The notes under the pieces are model-generated. The model saw only the letters and a program-made list of their open reading frames with translations. It had not been told where the DNA came from and did no database searches. Shown here piece after piece: positions 9,025 to 18,362 of a stretch of DNA of 21,199 nt. The stretch lies in contig LATQ01000001.1 of the NCBI GenBank assembly GCA_001017865.1, forward strand, positions 1,129,047-1,150,245, given 5' to 3'. Each line of letters begins with the position of its first letter. Position 1 is the stretch's first letter. Both the position numbers and the translations under genes were made by a program. Origin of the DNA: Rhodococcus sp. IITR03. GTDB taxonomy: Bacteria; Actinomycetota; Actinomycetes; Mycobacteriales; Mycobacteriaceae.

Positions 9025-10472
9025 TCACGCGAACTCCTTCACCCTTCCCGCGCCGCTCTCGCCGTCGGGATCGGGCTCCGTTCGGACCGGTTCTCCCTGT
9101 TCGGATGGGGTATCGGGGTCCTCGGGTGCGATGTCCTCGGGAGCGATGACCCGGCAGAGGTGGTAGAGACCGATCACGACGATGGTGCCAGCGCGATGCC
9201 GCTCAGCGAGAACGTATCGGTGAACTGGAGGCTGGTGTCGCCGATCGCGATGATCAGGCCGGCTGCGACGGGCATGAGGTTGCGCGGGTCGCCGAAGTCG
9301 ACGCCGTTCTCCTTCCAGATCTTGGCGCCGAGCAGGCCGATGATGCCGTAGAGGACCACGGTGATACCGCCGAGGACGCCGCCCGGGGTCGCGGAGATGA
9401 CCGCGCCGAACTTCGGGGAGAAGCCGAGGAGCATGGCGATGACGCCGGCTGCCGCGTAGGCCGCCGTCGAGTACACGCGGGTCGCGGCCATGACGCCGAT
9501 GTTCTCCGCGTAGGTCGTCGTCGGGGAACCGCCGACACCGGTGGCGAGGGCCGTGGCGAGACCGTCACCGGCCAGTGCGCGTCCCATCATGGGGTCGAGG
9601 TCGGTCTTGGTGATCTCGGCGACCGCCTTGACGTGTCCGGCGTTCTCGGCGATCAGGGCGATGACGCCGGGCAGGACGAGCACGATGAAGGTGAGGCTGA
9701 ACGACGGGGCGTGGATGCCGACGACACCGGCGGCTTCGTCCGTGAACGGCGGCAGACCGAACCACGGAGCGGACGCAACGCCTTCCCAGTTCACGCGGAA
9801 GTGTTCGGTGACGGCGTCGGCGCCGGCGTCGTAGGAGGTGATCGGTCCGCTGATGCGGTCGAGAACCCAGGACAGTGCGTAGCCGAACAGCAGTGCCAGG
9901 AAGATTGCGACGCGACCGAGGAATCCGCGCAGCACGACGCTGCCCACGATCAGCGCGATCATCACCGTCAGTGCGACCCATTGGTCCTGTGGCCAGTAGG
10001 TGCCGGCCACGACCGGCGCCAGGTTGAAGCCGATGAGCATGACCACCGCGCCGGTGACGACCGGCGGCAGGATCTTGAAGACCAGCGAGCCGCCGAGGAA
10101 GTGGATCACCACACCGATCGCAGCGAGCACGAGCCCGGAGACCATGATCGCGCCGGTGACCTCCGACGGCGAGCCGCCCTGGGCGTAGATCGCGGCGATG
10201 CCGCCGACGAAGGCCGCGGAGGTTCCCAGATAGCTGGGGATCCGGCCCTTCACGACGGCGAGGAAGAAGAGGGTGCAGAAGCCCGAGAGCATCACTGCGA
10301 GTTGCGGGTTGAGACCCATGATGATCGGGAAGACGAACGTGGCGCCGAACATCGACACCACGTGCTGGCCGCCCAGACCGATCGTGCGGCCCCAACTCAG
10401 GCGCTCCATCGGCGCCACGACCTGACCCGGTTCTATGTTCTTGCCGTCTCCGTGCACTGTCCAGATGGGCAT
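9025..10472 (-). CDS. NCS2-family nucleobase permease, RutG/UraA (pyrimidine) type, one frame break
   Basis: This is an inner-membrane nucleobase:cation symporter with many hydrophobic segments (14 expected). The glutamates that bind the base in UraA are both kept: IAENAGHVKA in TM8 and TTTYAENIGVMAATRVYS in TM10. Purine (xanthine/urate) carriers have a QN-G type motif at the second site, so a pyrimidine or pyrimidine-like ring is the likelier cargo. The TM10-TM12 stretch (KFGAVISATPGGVLGG, VDFGDPRNLM) looks like E. coli RutG. The start is MPIWTVHGDGKN at 10472, with GAAAGG six bases upstream; the frame is open further upstream, but that part does not look like the family. One base near 9190 joins a C-terminal tail ending at 9025; total 482 residues. 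The acidic tail is soluble. Confidence 0.93.
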
Positions 10473-10649
10473 ATCGGACCTTTCAGCAGAGTGTGGGTGC
10501 CGATAGAGTTCACGTGGATTGTTACGCCTGTGTTGCCGATCACACGTGTACTTCGGTAGCCGCAAACGCTAACGGAGCAGCTCCGGCCCGGCGTGGGAGG
10601 AATCTGCCATGAGCGACCCTCCGAAATTGGCAAGATCGGTGGTTGATCG
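10473..10649 (-). promoter_or_regulatory. Permease promoter region with CRP/GlxR-like box and paired CACGTG
   Basis: This 177-bp gap lies between pucR and the permease. At 10529-10544 TGTGT-TGCCGA-TCACA matches nine of ten bases of the CRP/GlxR consensus. Two CACGTG hexamers (10511-10516 and 10543-10548, the second inside ACACGTGT) are 32 bp apart, three helix turns, and could be a PucR or other dimer site. The -10 element is not obvious. Nothing resembling a small gene or RNA was seen. Confidence 0.6.
10529..10544 (-). promoter_or_regulatory. CRP/GlxR-like operator upstream of the permease
   Basis: TGTGT-N6-TCACA differs in one base from the consensus TGTGA-N6-TCACA used by CRP and by GlxR of Mycobacteriales. 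It is 57-72 bases before the permease ATG. By family knowledge it would tie transporter expression to carbon status; binding is not shown. Confidence 0.55.
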
Positions 10650-12350
10650 TCAGGAATCGATTCCGCGCATCGCGATGATCTTGAGCGCGAGCGAAAGGTC
10701 CAACCGCAGTTCGGGCTGTTCAGTGAAGGGACCGAGGATCTTTTCGAGTTTCGCCACACGATAGCGCAGAGTGTTGTAATGAAAATGTAACTGGCGCGCG
10801 GCTTCTGCGATGTTGATGTTGGTGGCGAGGAGCACCTCGAGGGTACGGCACATGTCCTGCGCCTCGGCTGTGCCGTCGGTCAGTTCCTTGAGCGTCTCGC
10901 GCGCGAACGACTCGAGTTCCTCGGTGTCCTCGACGAGGCTCAGCAACCGGTACACACCCAGATCGTCGAAATGGTCACCGCCCACGGACCGGAGATCTTG
11001 CGTCCCACTTCGAGTGCCGTGCGCGCCTGCGCGTAGAGCGCCGGCAGGTCGTCGGTGGACGACGACGCACGCGAAACCCCCACACCGAACGGCCGACGCC
11101 CTCCCCCGCCGGCTCCGCGCACCAGGCGACGAGTTCGTGCACGAGGGTCATCGTGTCGCTGCCCTCGCCCATGAGCACGACGGTCTCGGTCGCCAGAGCT
11201 GTGACGGACGCTCCGGAATCGCGCCCGGCCAGCGCACCCGCGAACGCGCGGGCCTGCCGTTCCACGACGGGCAGTCGCGCCGGTGCCGCCGAGGAATCGT
11301 CGTCCACACGATCGGGTTCGACGGCGACCACCACCACCGGGCGGTCGAGATTCCAGCCGAACATCTGCGCGTGCACGATCACCTGTTCGGGTTCACCGGC
11401 GCGGCCGCGCAACAGGTCCCGGACGAAGTTGGCCCGGTGCTTCTCCTCGACCGCGGACACCGCGAGCTCACGACTGACGACGAGCGCACACACCGTCGCC
11501 GCCTGCTCCACGAGATACAGATCCGGGGCGGAGAGATCACGTGCAGGACAGAAGAATACGAGCCGACCGTGGTCGATACCGTTGGCGGAGATCGCGGCGA
11601 TCGCCACGTACTCGTCGCCGAAGCGGTGCAAACCGAGACCGCCCTCGATCGAATCGGTTCGCACTCGGCCAGTCGGGTCGACAGCCGCCGTCGAGGACAG
11701 CCACGCGAAGTCGGATTCCCTCCCGGCCCGGTAGGTCTGGCGTCCGTCCGGGGTGGTGATGAGGACCGCCCCGCCGAGCCGGCGCGAGATGCCTTCGGCG
11801 AGCGCCCTGTGCCCACCGCCCGCCATGACGATCTCGAGGAGGCCGCGACGGAGGTGATCCGCCTCGAAGACCGCTTCCACCTGAGCGACGGCCATGTCGC
11901 GGAGAGCCCGCGCGAGCCGATGATCCGCGACGACCTCCTCCGGCGTCGTCAGCACCGGGAGGGGAACGTCGTCCGTGAGGCCCTGTGGCAGGGGATGTCC
12001 GGCGTCGAGCGGACCACGAGTGCCGAGACCTCGCTCCGGTCCAGCCGCGCCAGGAAGTCGGCGACCGGCACGGCGAGTCGCGCGAGCACGGTGGTGGAGG
12101 TGACGAGCAACAGCCCCGGACGCAGCCAGGGACCGATCTCGGGGAGCATCATCACCGCGACCCCGGTGACGGGTCGCGCCGTGGAGACGTCACCGGCAAG
12201 CACCGTCGGTGCGACGAGGAGACCCGAGGAGACGACGTCTGCGAGCGGGCACGGTTCGAATACGACCGCTGCGCTGTCCTCCGGATCGGCTGCGCTGCGT
12301 CCCGGTTCGGATGCGCTGGGCCCCGGTTTCTCAGCCTTGCGCACCGTCAC
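10650..12350 (-). CDS. PucR-family transcriptional regulator, frame broken 3 times
   Basis: This has the three-part layout of PucR/CdaR-type regulators: an N-terminal PucR domain (PLADVVSSGLLVAPTVLAGD ... PEIGPWLRPGLLLVT), a middle GGDEF-like ligand region (from about FGWNLDRPVVVVAVEPDRVD), and a C-terminal helix-turn-helix (INIAEAARQLHFHYNTLRYRVAKLEKILG). Such proteins control purine, allantoin and related nitrogen-ring catabolism, which fits its place between XdhC and the nucleobase permease. Restoring one base near 11995 (a C run), 11098 and 10980 gives up to 567 residues. The start is uncertain: GTG 12350 is the first codon after an in-frame stop but lacks a good ribosome site, and the domain proper begins about 35 residues later. 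Confidence 0.92.
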
Positions 12351-12404
12351 AGCACTACCCGTCCACCTGCCAGTCGTTCACCCCCGCATGGGAGACACGT
12401 GACA

Positions 12405-13504
12405 TTAGAGGGCTGCCGCAACACCGTCAATCGCAGGCGGACAATCCGCAGGTCGGGCAGCGCGTCCCGCCGGCACCCGGTGGATGGGTCCGCGCAGTGT
12501 CGCAAGGCTGCGCCCGGTGGCACCGCGCGTGCTCACGAGGATCTCGGCAAGGATCGACACGGCCGTCTCCTCCGGGGTACGCGCCCCGAGGTCGAGTCCG
12601 ATCGGCGAGTGCAGTCGTCCCAGTTCGTCGGCCGACAGACCGGCCTCGCGCAACAGGGCGACGCGGCGCTCGTGCGTGGAGCGACTGCCCATCGCCCCGA
12701 TGTATCCGGCCTCGCAGCGGAGGGCGCGTTCGAGCAGCGGGATGTCGAACTTCTCGTCGTGGGTGAGGACCGCGACGACCGTGGTGGGGTCGATCGGCGC
12801 CGACTCGAGGAAGATGTGCGGCCACGCCACCACGATCTCGTCGGCGTCGGGGAACCGGGCGGGCGTCGCGAAGACGGGCCGGGCGTCGATCACCGTCACG
12901 CGATAACCGGCGAACTTCCCCAGCGTGCACAGGGCGGACGCGAAGTCGATGGCGCCGAAGACGTACATCCGCGGTCGCGGCGCGAAGATCTCCACGATCT
13001 GCCGCGCACCTCGTCGACGTAGACCTCCGAATCGCCGTAGGACAGGCGCAGGCGCACCTCGGCGTCGGGATCGGTGCCGTCGTCCCCGTCGAGGGCGACC
13101 ACACGATGGCCGGCGGACTCGCGGTCGGTGACGACGGCGACCGGCTCTCCGCCCCGATCCGCCGTGCCACCTCGGTGAACTCGGGATAGGTCGCGGCATC
13201 GACCGCTGCACGAACACCTCGATGGTGCCGCCGCAGGTCAGGCCCACGCCGAAGGCGTCGTCGTCGGTGACGCGGAAGACCTCGGTCCGTGCGCGCCCGT
13301 CGGCGAGCACGTCACCCGCGATGTCGTACAGGGCGCCTTCGATGCACCCTCCGAGACACTGCCCACCACTTCACCCGACTGCGAGACGGCCATCGCGGCG
13401 CCGGGTTCGCGCGGCGACGACTTCCACGTGCGCACGACGGTCGCGAGCGCGAACGTCTCACCGTCGTCGAACCATCGCGACAGCTCGTCGAGAATGTCCC
13501 GCAC
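12405..13504 (-). CDS. XdhC/CoxI-family molybdenum cofactor maturation protein, frame broken 4 times
   Basis: XdhC proteins bind molybdenum cofactor, promote its sulfuration and insert it in xanthine-oxidase-type enzymes. The N-terminal domain reads FALATVVRTWKSSPREPGAAM and GSVSGGCIEGALYD, including the conserved cysteine motif GGCIEG. The C-terminal Rossmann domain has MYVFGAIDFASAL, GYRVTVIDARPVFAT, LTHDEKFDIPLLERAL, YIGAMGSRSTHERR and IGLDLGARTPEETAVSILAEI. The GTG at 13504 follows AAGGAGG by five bases. One base near 13352, 13203, 13150 and 13006 restores 367 residues. It begins 21 bases after the amidase stop, so the two share a message. Its partner is almost certainly the CoxMSL-like enzyme downstream. 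Confidence 0.93.
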
Positions 13505-13525
13505 AGCGGCCTCCTTACCGGTGTG

Positions 13526-14920
13526 TCACAGACGCGCGGCGACGGCCAGCGCGACGTGGTCGTGGAAGGGGCGCGCGACGATCTGCACGCCGATGGGCAT
13601 GCCGTCGCTCGTCCGCCCGACAGGGACGACGACGGACGGGAGGCCGGTGACGCTGATCGTGCGGCAGCTCGCCAGCGCCTCCTGCCAGGTGAGCAGCCGG
13701 TCGCCGACAGCGAAACGATCGTCGCCGAGCGGAGGCGCCCCGATGGACGCGACCGGCAGCACCAGCACGTCGCCCATCTCGTCGAGCAGGCGATGGATCA
13801 GCGCGGTGCGCCACGCCCAGAGGCCCTCCACCTCCCGGTGCTCGGCGCGACCGGCCGTGGACAGCAGGTCGCGGATGACGGCACCGAACCGGTCGGGACT
13901 CGCCAGCGCGTCGATGTCGGTGTGGGTCTGGGTGGCCCGTAATCGCCCGAACAGCTCGTTCCCCTCGACCAGCGCCGACCCGCAGTACGGATGCGCACCG
14001 AGGCGCCGCGCGCTCTCCCGGACGACGTCCACGATCTCGTCGACGACGGGGACGGTGCCGTCCCCGTCCGCCCAGGTGATCGTCAGAGCGTCGACGTCGA
14101 CGGTCGCCGGATCGGTCCACGCGACGTGCGGTTCGGAGATCACACGCAGGGCGAGGACGAGGTCGTCGAGGTTCCGCGCCATGGGTCCGACGGTCTGCAG
14201 CACGCCGTGCACCGTCGTGGGATTGGCCCGCACGTGATCGCCGACGAGCACCCCCGGGTACTGACCGTCCGCGGACACGCGGCCGACGGTGGGGCGGATG
14301 GAGCACAGGCCGGTGCAGTGCGCGGGCCAGCGCACCGACCGCCGAAGTCGGTGCCCAGCCGAGGACGCTCATGCCCGACGCGATGGACGCGGCTTCGCCG
14401 CCGCTGGATCCGCCGGGTGAGCGCGGCGACTCGAGGCTGCCGAGCGGGTTCACGGCCGGTCCGAACATCTCGCTGTCGGTGAGCCCGGAGGTTCCGAATT
14501 CGGGTGTGTTGGTCTTGCCGACGAGGATCGCGCCGGCCGCCTTCATCGCGGCGACGGCCGGTGCGTCGACGACGGGGACGTTGTCGGCCAGCGCCCTCGA
14601 GGCGGCCGTCGTACGCACGCCGACGGTGGCGATGAGGTCCTTGACGGTGAACGGCACCCCAGCGAGCAGACCGGCCACCTCGCCGCGGTCGAGGCGCTGG
14701 TCGAGAGCGTCGGCCTCGGCGAGGGCACTCTCCGCCGCGACGGTGACGATCGCGTTGAGGCGCGTGTTCTGCTCGGCGATCAGGCGAGGTGGTCCTCGAC
14801 GACCCGGCGGGCGGTGACCTCGCGATTGCGGACCACGGCGGCGATCGACCGCGCATCGGCGCCGGTCCACGTGCCGGTGCGCTCGGTGTCGAGCGTCGGG
14901 GATCGACCGTCTACCGCCAC
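13526..14920 (-). CDS. Amidase signature family hydrolase, frame broken 3 times
   Basis: This is a Ser-cisSer-Lys amidase. The triad is visible: Lys in GVPFTVKDL, cis-Ser in SPGGSSGGEAAS, and nucleophile Ser in LGTDFGGSVRWPA. The C-terminus has GLPSVVVPVGRTSDGMPIGVQIVARPFHDHVAL. The GTG at 14920 (MAVDGRSPTLDTERT) is chosen because AAGGAGG lies four bases upstream; one base near 14788, 14362 and 14345 then gives 465 residues, normal length. Family members hydrolyse linear amides, carbamoyl or ureido acids (allophanate hydrolase is one), so a ureido-acid released by ring opening is a plausible substrate. It heads the minus-strand series, facing the divergent MFS gene. Confidence 0.92.
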
Positions 14921-15061
14921 TGGCCCTCCTTGGTCTGCGTTCGACGAGAACGCTATGGCCGGCTCCGGTCCCCTCCTACGTCCACACTCCACAGGAAGCC
15001 GGTCGCCGCGGTGTGAAGAGTTGATACTTTCCCGCCGGAACGGGCCTGAGAGGATCGGGGA
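14921..15061. promoter_or_regulatory. Divergent promoter region between amidase and MFS gene
   Basis: These 141 bp must hold start signals for both directions. I see the amidase ribosome site AAGGAGG (minus) and a weaker GAGAGGA/GGGGA before the MFS ATG (plus). CCACA occurs twice as a direct repeat (14982-14986 and 14989-14993), the same half-site as in the IclR-type palindromes further right, but not as a dyad. No firm -35/-10 could be placed. Confidence 0.5.
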
Positions 15062-16235
15062 ATGATTCCGTCCTGGGCTCGTCTCGCGTTCGCCGTGTTC
15101 GCGGTGAGCTGGGGCGCCAATCAGTTCGCCCCGATGCAGCTCGTCTACCGCGACCACCTGGGACTCGGCAGCGACTCGTTCACCGCCATGCTCGGCTCCT
15201 ACATCCTCGGGTTGATTCCCGCCCTGCTCTACTTCGGGCGCGTGGCCGACCGGATCGGGCGGCGTCCGGTGATCCGGGCGATGATCCCGGTGAGCATCGT
15301 GTCGTCGATCGTCCTGCTTCTCGGCGCCGACATCCCTGCGCTGCTGTATCTCGGCCGGGTCCTCGCCGGATTGGCATCCGGGATGGCGTTCGGAGCCGGC
15401 ACCGCGTGGATGAAGGAACTGAGTGAGGGTCCGGGTGTGGGAGCGCGCCGGGCCGCCGTCTCACTGTCGGCGGGATTCGGCAGCGGTGCCCTGTTCGCCG
15501 GTCTCATCGCGCAGTGGCTCCCCACTCCCGACCGCCTGCCCTATCTCGTGCACATCGCTCTGATGGTGGTCGCGGTGGTGCTGGTGTGGGCCGTCCCCGA
15601 CGCGCACCGGCCCCGCACCGTGCAGGGCTCGTGGCGCCTGTCCACCTGTCGTCCCCGCGTTTCCGGTGGGGTGTCGTGCCGTGGGCTCCGTGGGTCTTCG
15701 GATGCGCGACCGTCTCGTTCGCGACGATGCCGCCGATCGTCTCGGATCGGGTGGACAGCGTGGCCGTCGCGTTCACCGGTGTGGTCGCCGCCCTGACCCT
15801 GCTCACCGGTGCGTTGATCCAGCCCGTGGCCCGACGCATCACCCGGCACGGTGAGGATCGCGGCGTGTGGGCCGGGGTGGGCCTGGGGGTGCTCGGCTTC
15901 GTGACCGCCGGCGTCGCGGTGCTCGGCGACGGCCCGGTATCGGTGCTCGCCGTCCTCGTCACCGCCGTCCTCCTCGGCGGGGGGTACGGCATGCTGCTCG
16001 TCTCCGGTCTCGTCACCGTCGAGCACATCGCTCCGCCGGACGAGCTGGCACAGACCGTTGCCGTCTTCTACTGCCTGATCTATCTGGGCTTCGCGGTGCC
16101 TTCGTCATCTCGCTCGCCGCACCTCACGTCGGGTTCGTCGCATGCTTCGCGGTCGCCGTGGCGCTGCTCGTGCTCGCGCTCGTCCCCCGGAAACTGCTCG
16201 CCGATCAGGAAGCGACCCTCGTCGGCTCACGCTGA
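15062..16235 (+). CDS. MFS transporter, frame broken twice
   Basis: This is a major facilitator superfamily carrier of about 12 membrane helices. The loop 2-3 signature is GRVADRIGRRPVI, and helices such as LLYLGRVLAGLASGMAFGAG and LLTGALIQPVARRI follow. One missing base near 15635 joins the first six helices to VHLSSPRFRWGVVPWAPWVFG, and one near 16100 joins the last part (FVISLAAPHVGFVACFAVAVALLVLALV); total 391 residues. Start ATG 15062. It is divergent from the amidase and its end overlaps the end of the hydrolase gene on the other strand by 31 bp. Substrate unknown: it could export or import an organic acid or drug; the location suggests but does not prove a link to the catabolic genes. 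Confidence 0.9.
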
Positions 16236-17196
16236 GCGAGGCCGACGGGGTCCAGGCCGACAGGTTCCAGGCCGACAGGTTCCAGGCCGACAGGTTCCGG
16301 GGCGCGGACCTGCCCGAGCAGATCCGACAGCGCGCGAGCGACCTCCTCGGGACGGTCGGCGAGAACCCGGTGACCGGCACCGACGAACCGCACGAGGTTC
16401 GCGTGCGGCAGTCGCGCCGCCATCGCCTCCGACAACGACAAGGGCACGAAGACGTCCTCCGTGCCGCCGCGACGACCACCGGCACTCTCGCGAGCACATC
16501 GAGGGCGGCGGACTCGTCGAGCACCGCGAAGTCGGCCAGCAGCCGCGACCAGGTGACGACCGACGTCTCGTTCGACAGCGCCGACCCGACCACCCGCAAC
16601 CACGATTCTTCCGTGCGCCTGCGGGCGGCGACCGTGCACACGCGGCCTCCGGCGCGCTTCGACAGTTCCATCACGCGAGGTACGCGCGACACCGCCCGGT
16701 GCACGATGGAGGCGGCGGGATGGCGTAGATAGCGTCCGATACCGCCGTCCGCGAGTCCCGATGCGGCGGTGGCGATCAGACCCGCACCCACGATGCGGCC
16801 GCCGACTGCATCGGGGTGACGGCGGGCGTAGGACAGCGCGACCATGCCGCCCATCGAATATCCCACCAGCACCACCGGTCCGTCCGGCGCGAGGGTCCGG
16901 AGCACCGCATCGAGATCGTCCGACATCCCGGAGACCGTGCACGCGGTGGCGTCGCCGGTCCCGGAACGACCGTGTCCTCGCTGGTCGTAGCGGACGATGC
17001 GCAGACCCGGCATGTCCACCGATTCGCAGACGGCATCCCAGCTCGCGGCGTCCTGGCAGTGCCCGTGCAGGCACACGAGGGTCAGATCCGCATCCCGTGG
17101 TCCGGTCATCGTGGCGGCCAACGGCACTCCGTCGTCGGCGACGACGGTCACACGAGTGATCGTGTTCGGGTCCGGACTCGATGTCGGCTCGGCCAT
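16205..17196 (-). CDS. Alpha/beta hydrolase with C-terminal EPVGL repeats, one frame break
   Basis: The fold and triad are clear: LVCLHGHCQDAASW oxyanion region, DQRGHGRSG, nucleophile serine in VGYSMGGMVALSYA, acid in GGTEDVFVP, and histidine in FVGAGHRVLADRPEEV. The ATG at 17196 follows AGGAGG by four bases. One base near 16468 joins the frames; total 330 residues. After the fold ends, the tail holds four E/D-P-V-G-L pentapeptides encoded by a 15-bp tandem repeat, an unusual addition. It could be an esterase, lactonase or C-C hydrolase; nothing in the sequence decides. A hairpin may mask the ribosome site. Confidence 0.9.
16251..16295. repeat. 15-bp tandem repeat, three exact copies plus flanking partial copies
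   Basis: The unit TCCAGGCCGACAGGT occurs at 16251-16265, 16266-16280 and 16281-16295 without mismatch, and diverged partial units flank it on both sides. It lies inside the hydrolase gene and encodes the pentapeptide E-P-V-G-L on the minus strand. The period is a multiple of three, so copy changes keep the frame. Confidence 0.95.
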
Positions 17197-17201
17197 CTCG
17201 C

Positions 17202-17226
17202 CTCCTGCACAGCGCATCTGCAGGAG
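17202..17226 (-). promoter_or_regulatory. Hairpin that can mask the hydrolase ribosome site
   Basis: On the transcribed strand CTCCTGCA (17226-17219) and TGCAGGAG (17209-17202) form a perfect 8-bp stem with a nine-base loop. The second arm contains most of the AGGAGG ribosome site, five bases before the ATG. This could hold translation down unless opened. An alternative is that the repeat is coincidental and a further upstream start (GTG 17238) is used. Confidence 0.5.
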
Positions 17227-17284
17227 TTGTCGCGTCACCCTCGGGTGCCGTTAACCACCGACATCGAATCGTGACGTCCGGTCG

Positions 17285-18255
17285 TCAGCGCGGAGCGAGC
17301 GCCCGGATCATCGGCGCGGGATCGCCCGAGGGCACCAGGGCGATGGCCGGGGTGGCCACGCCCGCCTCGACGTAGCGCTCCACGTGCTCGCGGCATGCCT
17401 CGGGTTCGCCGTGGATCACGAGGGCGTCCACCACGTGGTCCGGGATCGCTTCGAGGGCGGCCTTGCGGTCGCCTTCCGCCCACGCCTTCCACATGCCGGC
17501 GAAATCGTCCGAACGGCCGAGGAATTCGTGGAAGGCCCGGTAGACGGGGACGTTCATGTAGGCGGCGATCATGCGTCGGCCGATGGCGCGGGCGGTCTCG
17601 GTGTCGAAGCCGGGGAGCACGAAGATCCGCGCGACGATCTCCTTGTTCTCGCCGCCCTCGTGGACGTAGGGCGCCACGGTGCGGACGTCGTCGGCGGACA
17701 GCCAGTTGATGATGGCCCCGTCGGCCTCACGTCCGGCCAGACGCAGCATGCCCGGCCGTAGCGCCGCCAGCAGCACCGGCGGCGTCGGGTCGGGTACGAC
17801 GCCGGCCCGGAAGCCGTCGACCGCGAAGGTGTCGTACTTCTCGGAGACCTTCTCCCCCGACAGGGCCGCACGCAGGAACCGCAGGGTGTCGCGGGCGCGC
17901 TTGAACGGTTCCTCGAAGGGGATGCCGTTCCACTTCTCCACGATGACGTCGGAGGAGGTGCCCACCCCGAGCACGAAGCGGCCGGGTGCGGCGGCGGCCA
18001 GGCTCGCGGCGGACATGGCCAGCGTCGCGGGCCGCGGGTGTAGACGGGGACGATCGCGGTACCCAGGCGCAGGCTGGGAGCCCACACGCTCGCCAGGGTG
18101 AGCGGGGTGAACGCATCGGCGGCGCCGGCCTCGGACGACCACACGTCCGTGTACCCGAGGTCTGGGAGCTCTTCGATGATGCGTCGCTGGTCGGGCAGGG
18201 GGATGCCGTCGAGCGGGACGGTCAGGCCCCATCGTCGTGTCGTGTTCTCCGTCAT
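17285..18255 (-). CDS. LLM-class F420-dependent oxidoreductase, one frame break
   Basis: This is a luciferase-like (bacterial luciferase fold, TIM barrel) protein of the F420-using class common in Mycobacteriales. The N-terminus MTENTTRRWGLTVPLDG, then LGYTDVWSSEAGAADAFTPL and LRLGTAIVPVYTRG, match the family; RFVLGVGTSSDVIVEKWNG follows after one missing base near 18035. The C-terminus is DALVIHGEPEACREHVERYVEAGVATPAIALV. Total 323 residues, usual length. ATG 18255 lies seven bases after a TAGGGT -10-like element and has no ribosome site, so a leaderless message is likely. Substrate unknown; these enzymes reduce or oxidise alcohols, imines or unsaturated ketones with F420, and some use FMN instead. 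Confidence 0.9.
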
Positions 18256-18362
18256 GACCGTCACCCTAGCCACACTGTGGTTCAGGTCATACCCGGGCGT
18301 GTTTCGGACCGACGGATCGGGCCCGCCCCGCGGCCGCTCCGGTCCCCGTATGCTCGCGAGTC
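18256..18362. promoter_or_regulatory. Divergent leaderless-type promoters with CCACACTGTGG palindrome
   Basis: For the minus gene, TAGGGT (18268-18263) ends seven bases before the ATG, with ATGACC 16 bp upstream as a weak -35. For the plus gene, TATGCT (18349-18354) ends eight bases before the GTG. Both fit the TANNNT -10 of leaderless actinobacterial messages. The perfect 11-bp palindrome CCACACTGTGG (18270-18280) lies between the minus-strand -35 and -10, a typical repressor position, and shares its core with the IclR-side palindrome at 20578-20594. Confidence 0.6.

Noticed and set aside
9025..10472. Xanthine or urate permease
   Set aside because: The TM10 motif is TTTYAENIG as in UraA/RutG, not the QN-G form of purine carriers.
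9633..10559. Plus-strand open frame of 308 codons opposite the permease
   Set aside because: His/Asp/Arg-rich mirror of a membrane protein gene, with no recognisable domain.
10810..12402. Long plus-strand open frame of 530 codons opposite pucR
   Set aside because: The minus strand codes for all PucR domains; the plus translation shows no family motif.
17235..17284. Terminator after the F420-type oxidoreductase gene
   Set aside because: The only stem (CACCC-TC-GGGTG near 17236) has a loop too short to form and no U tract.
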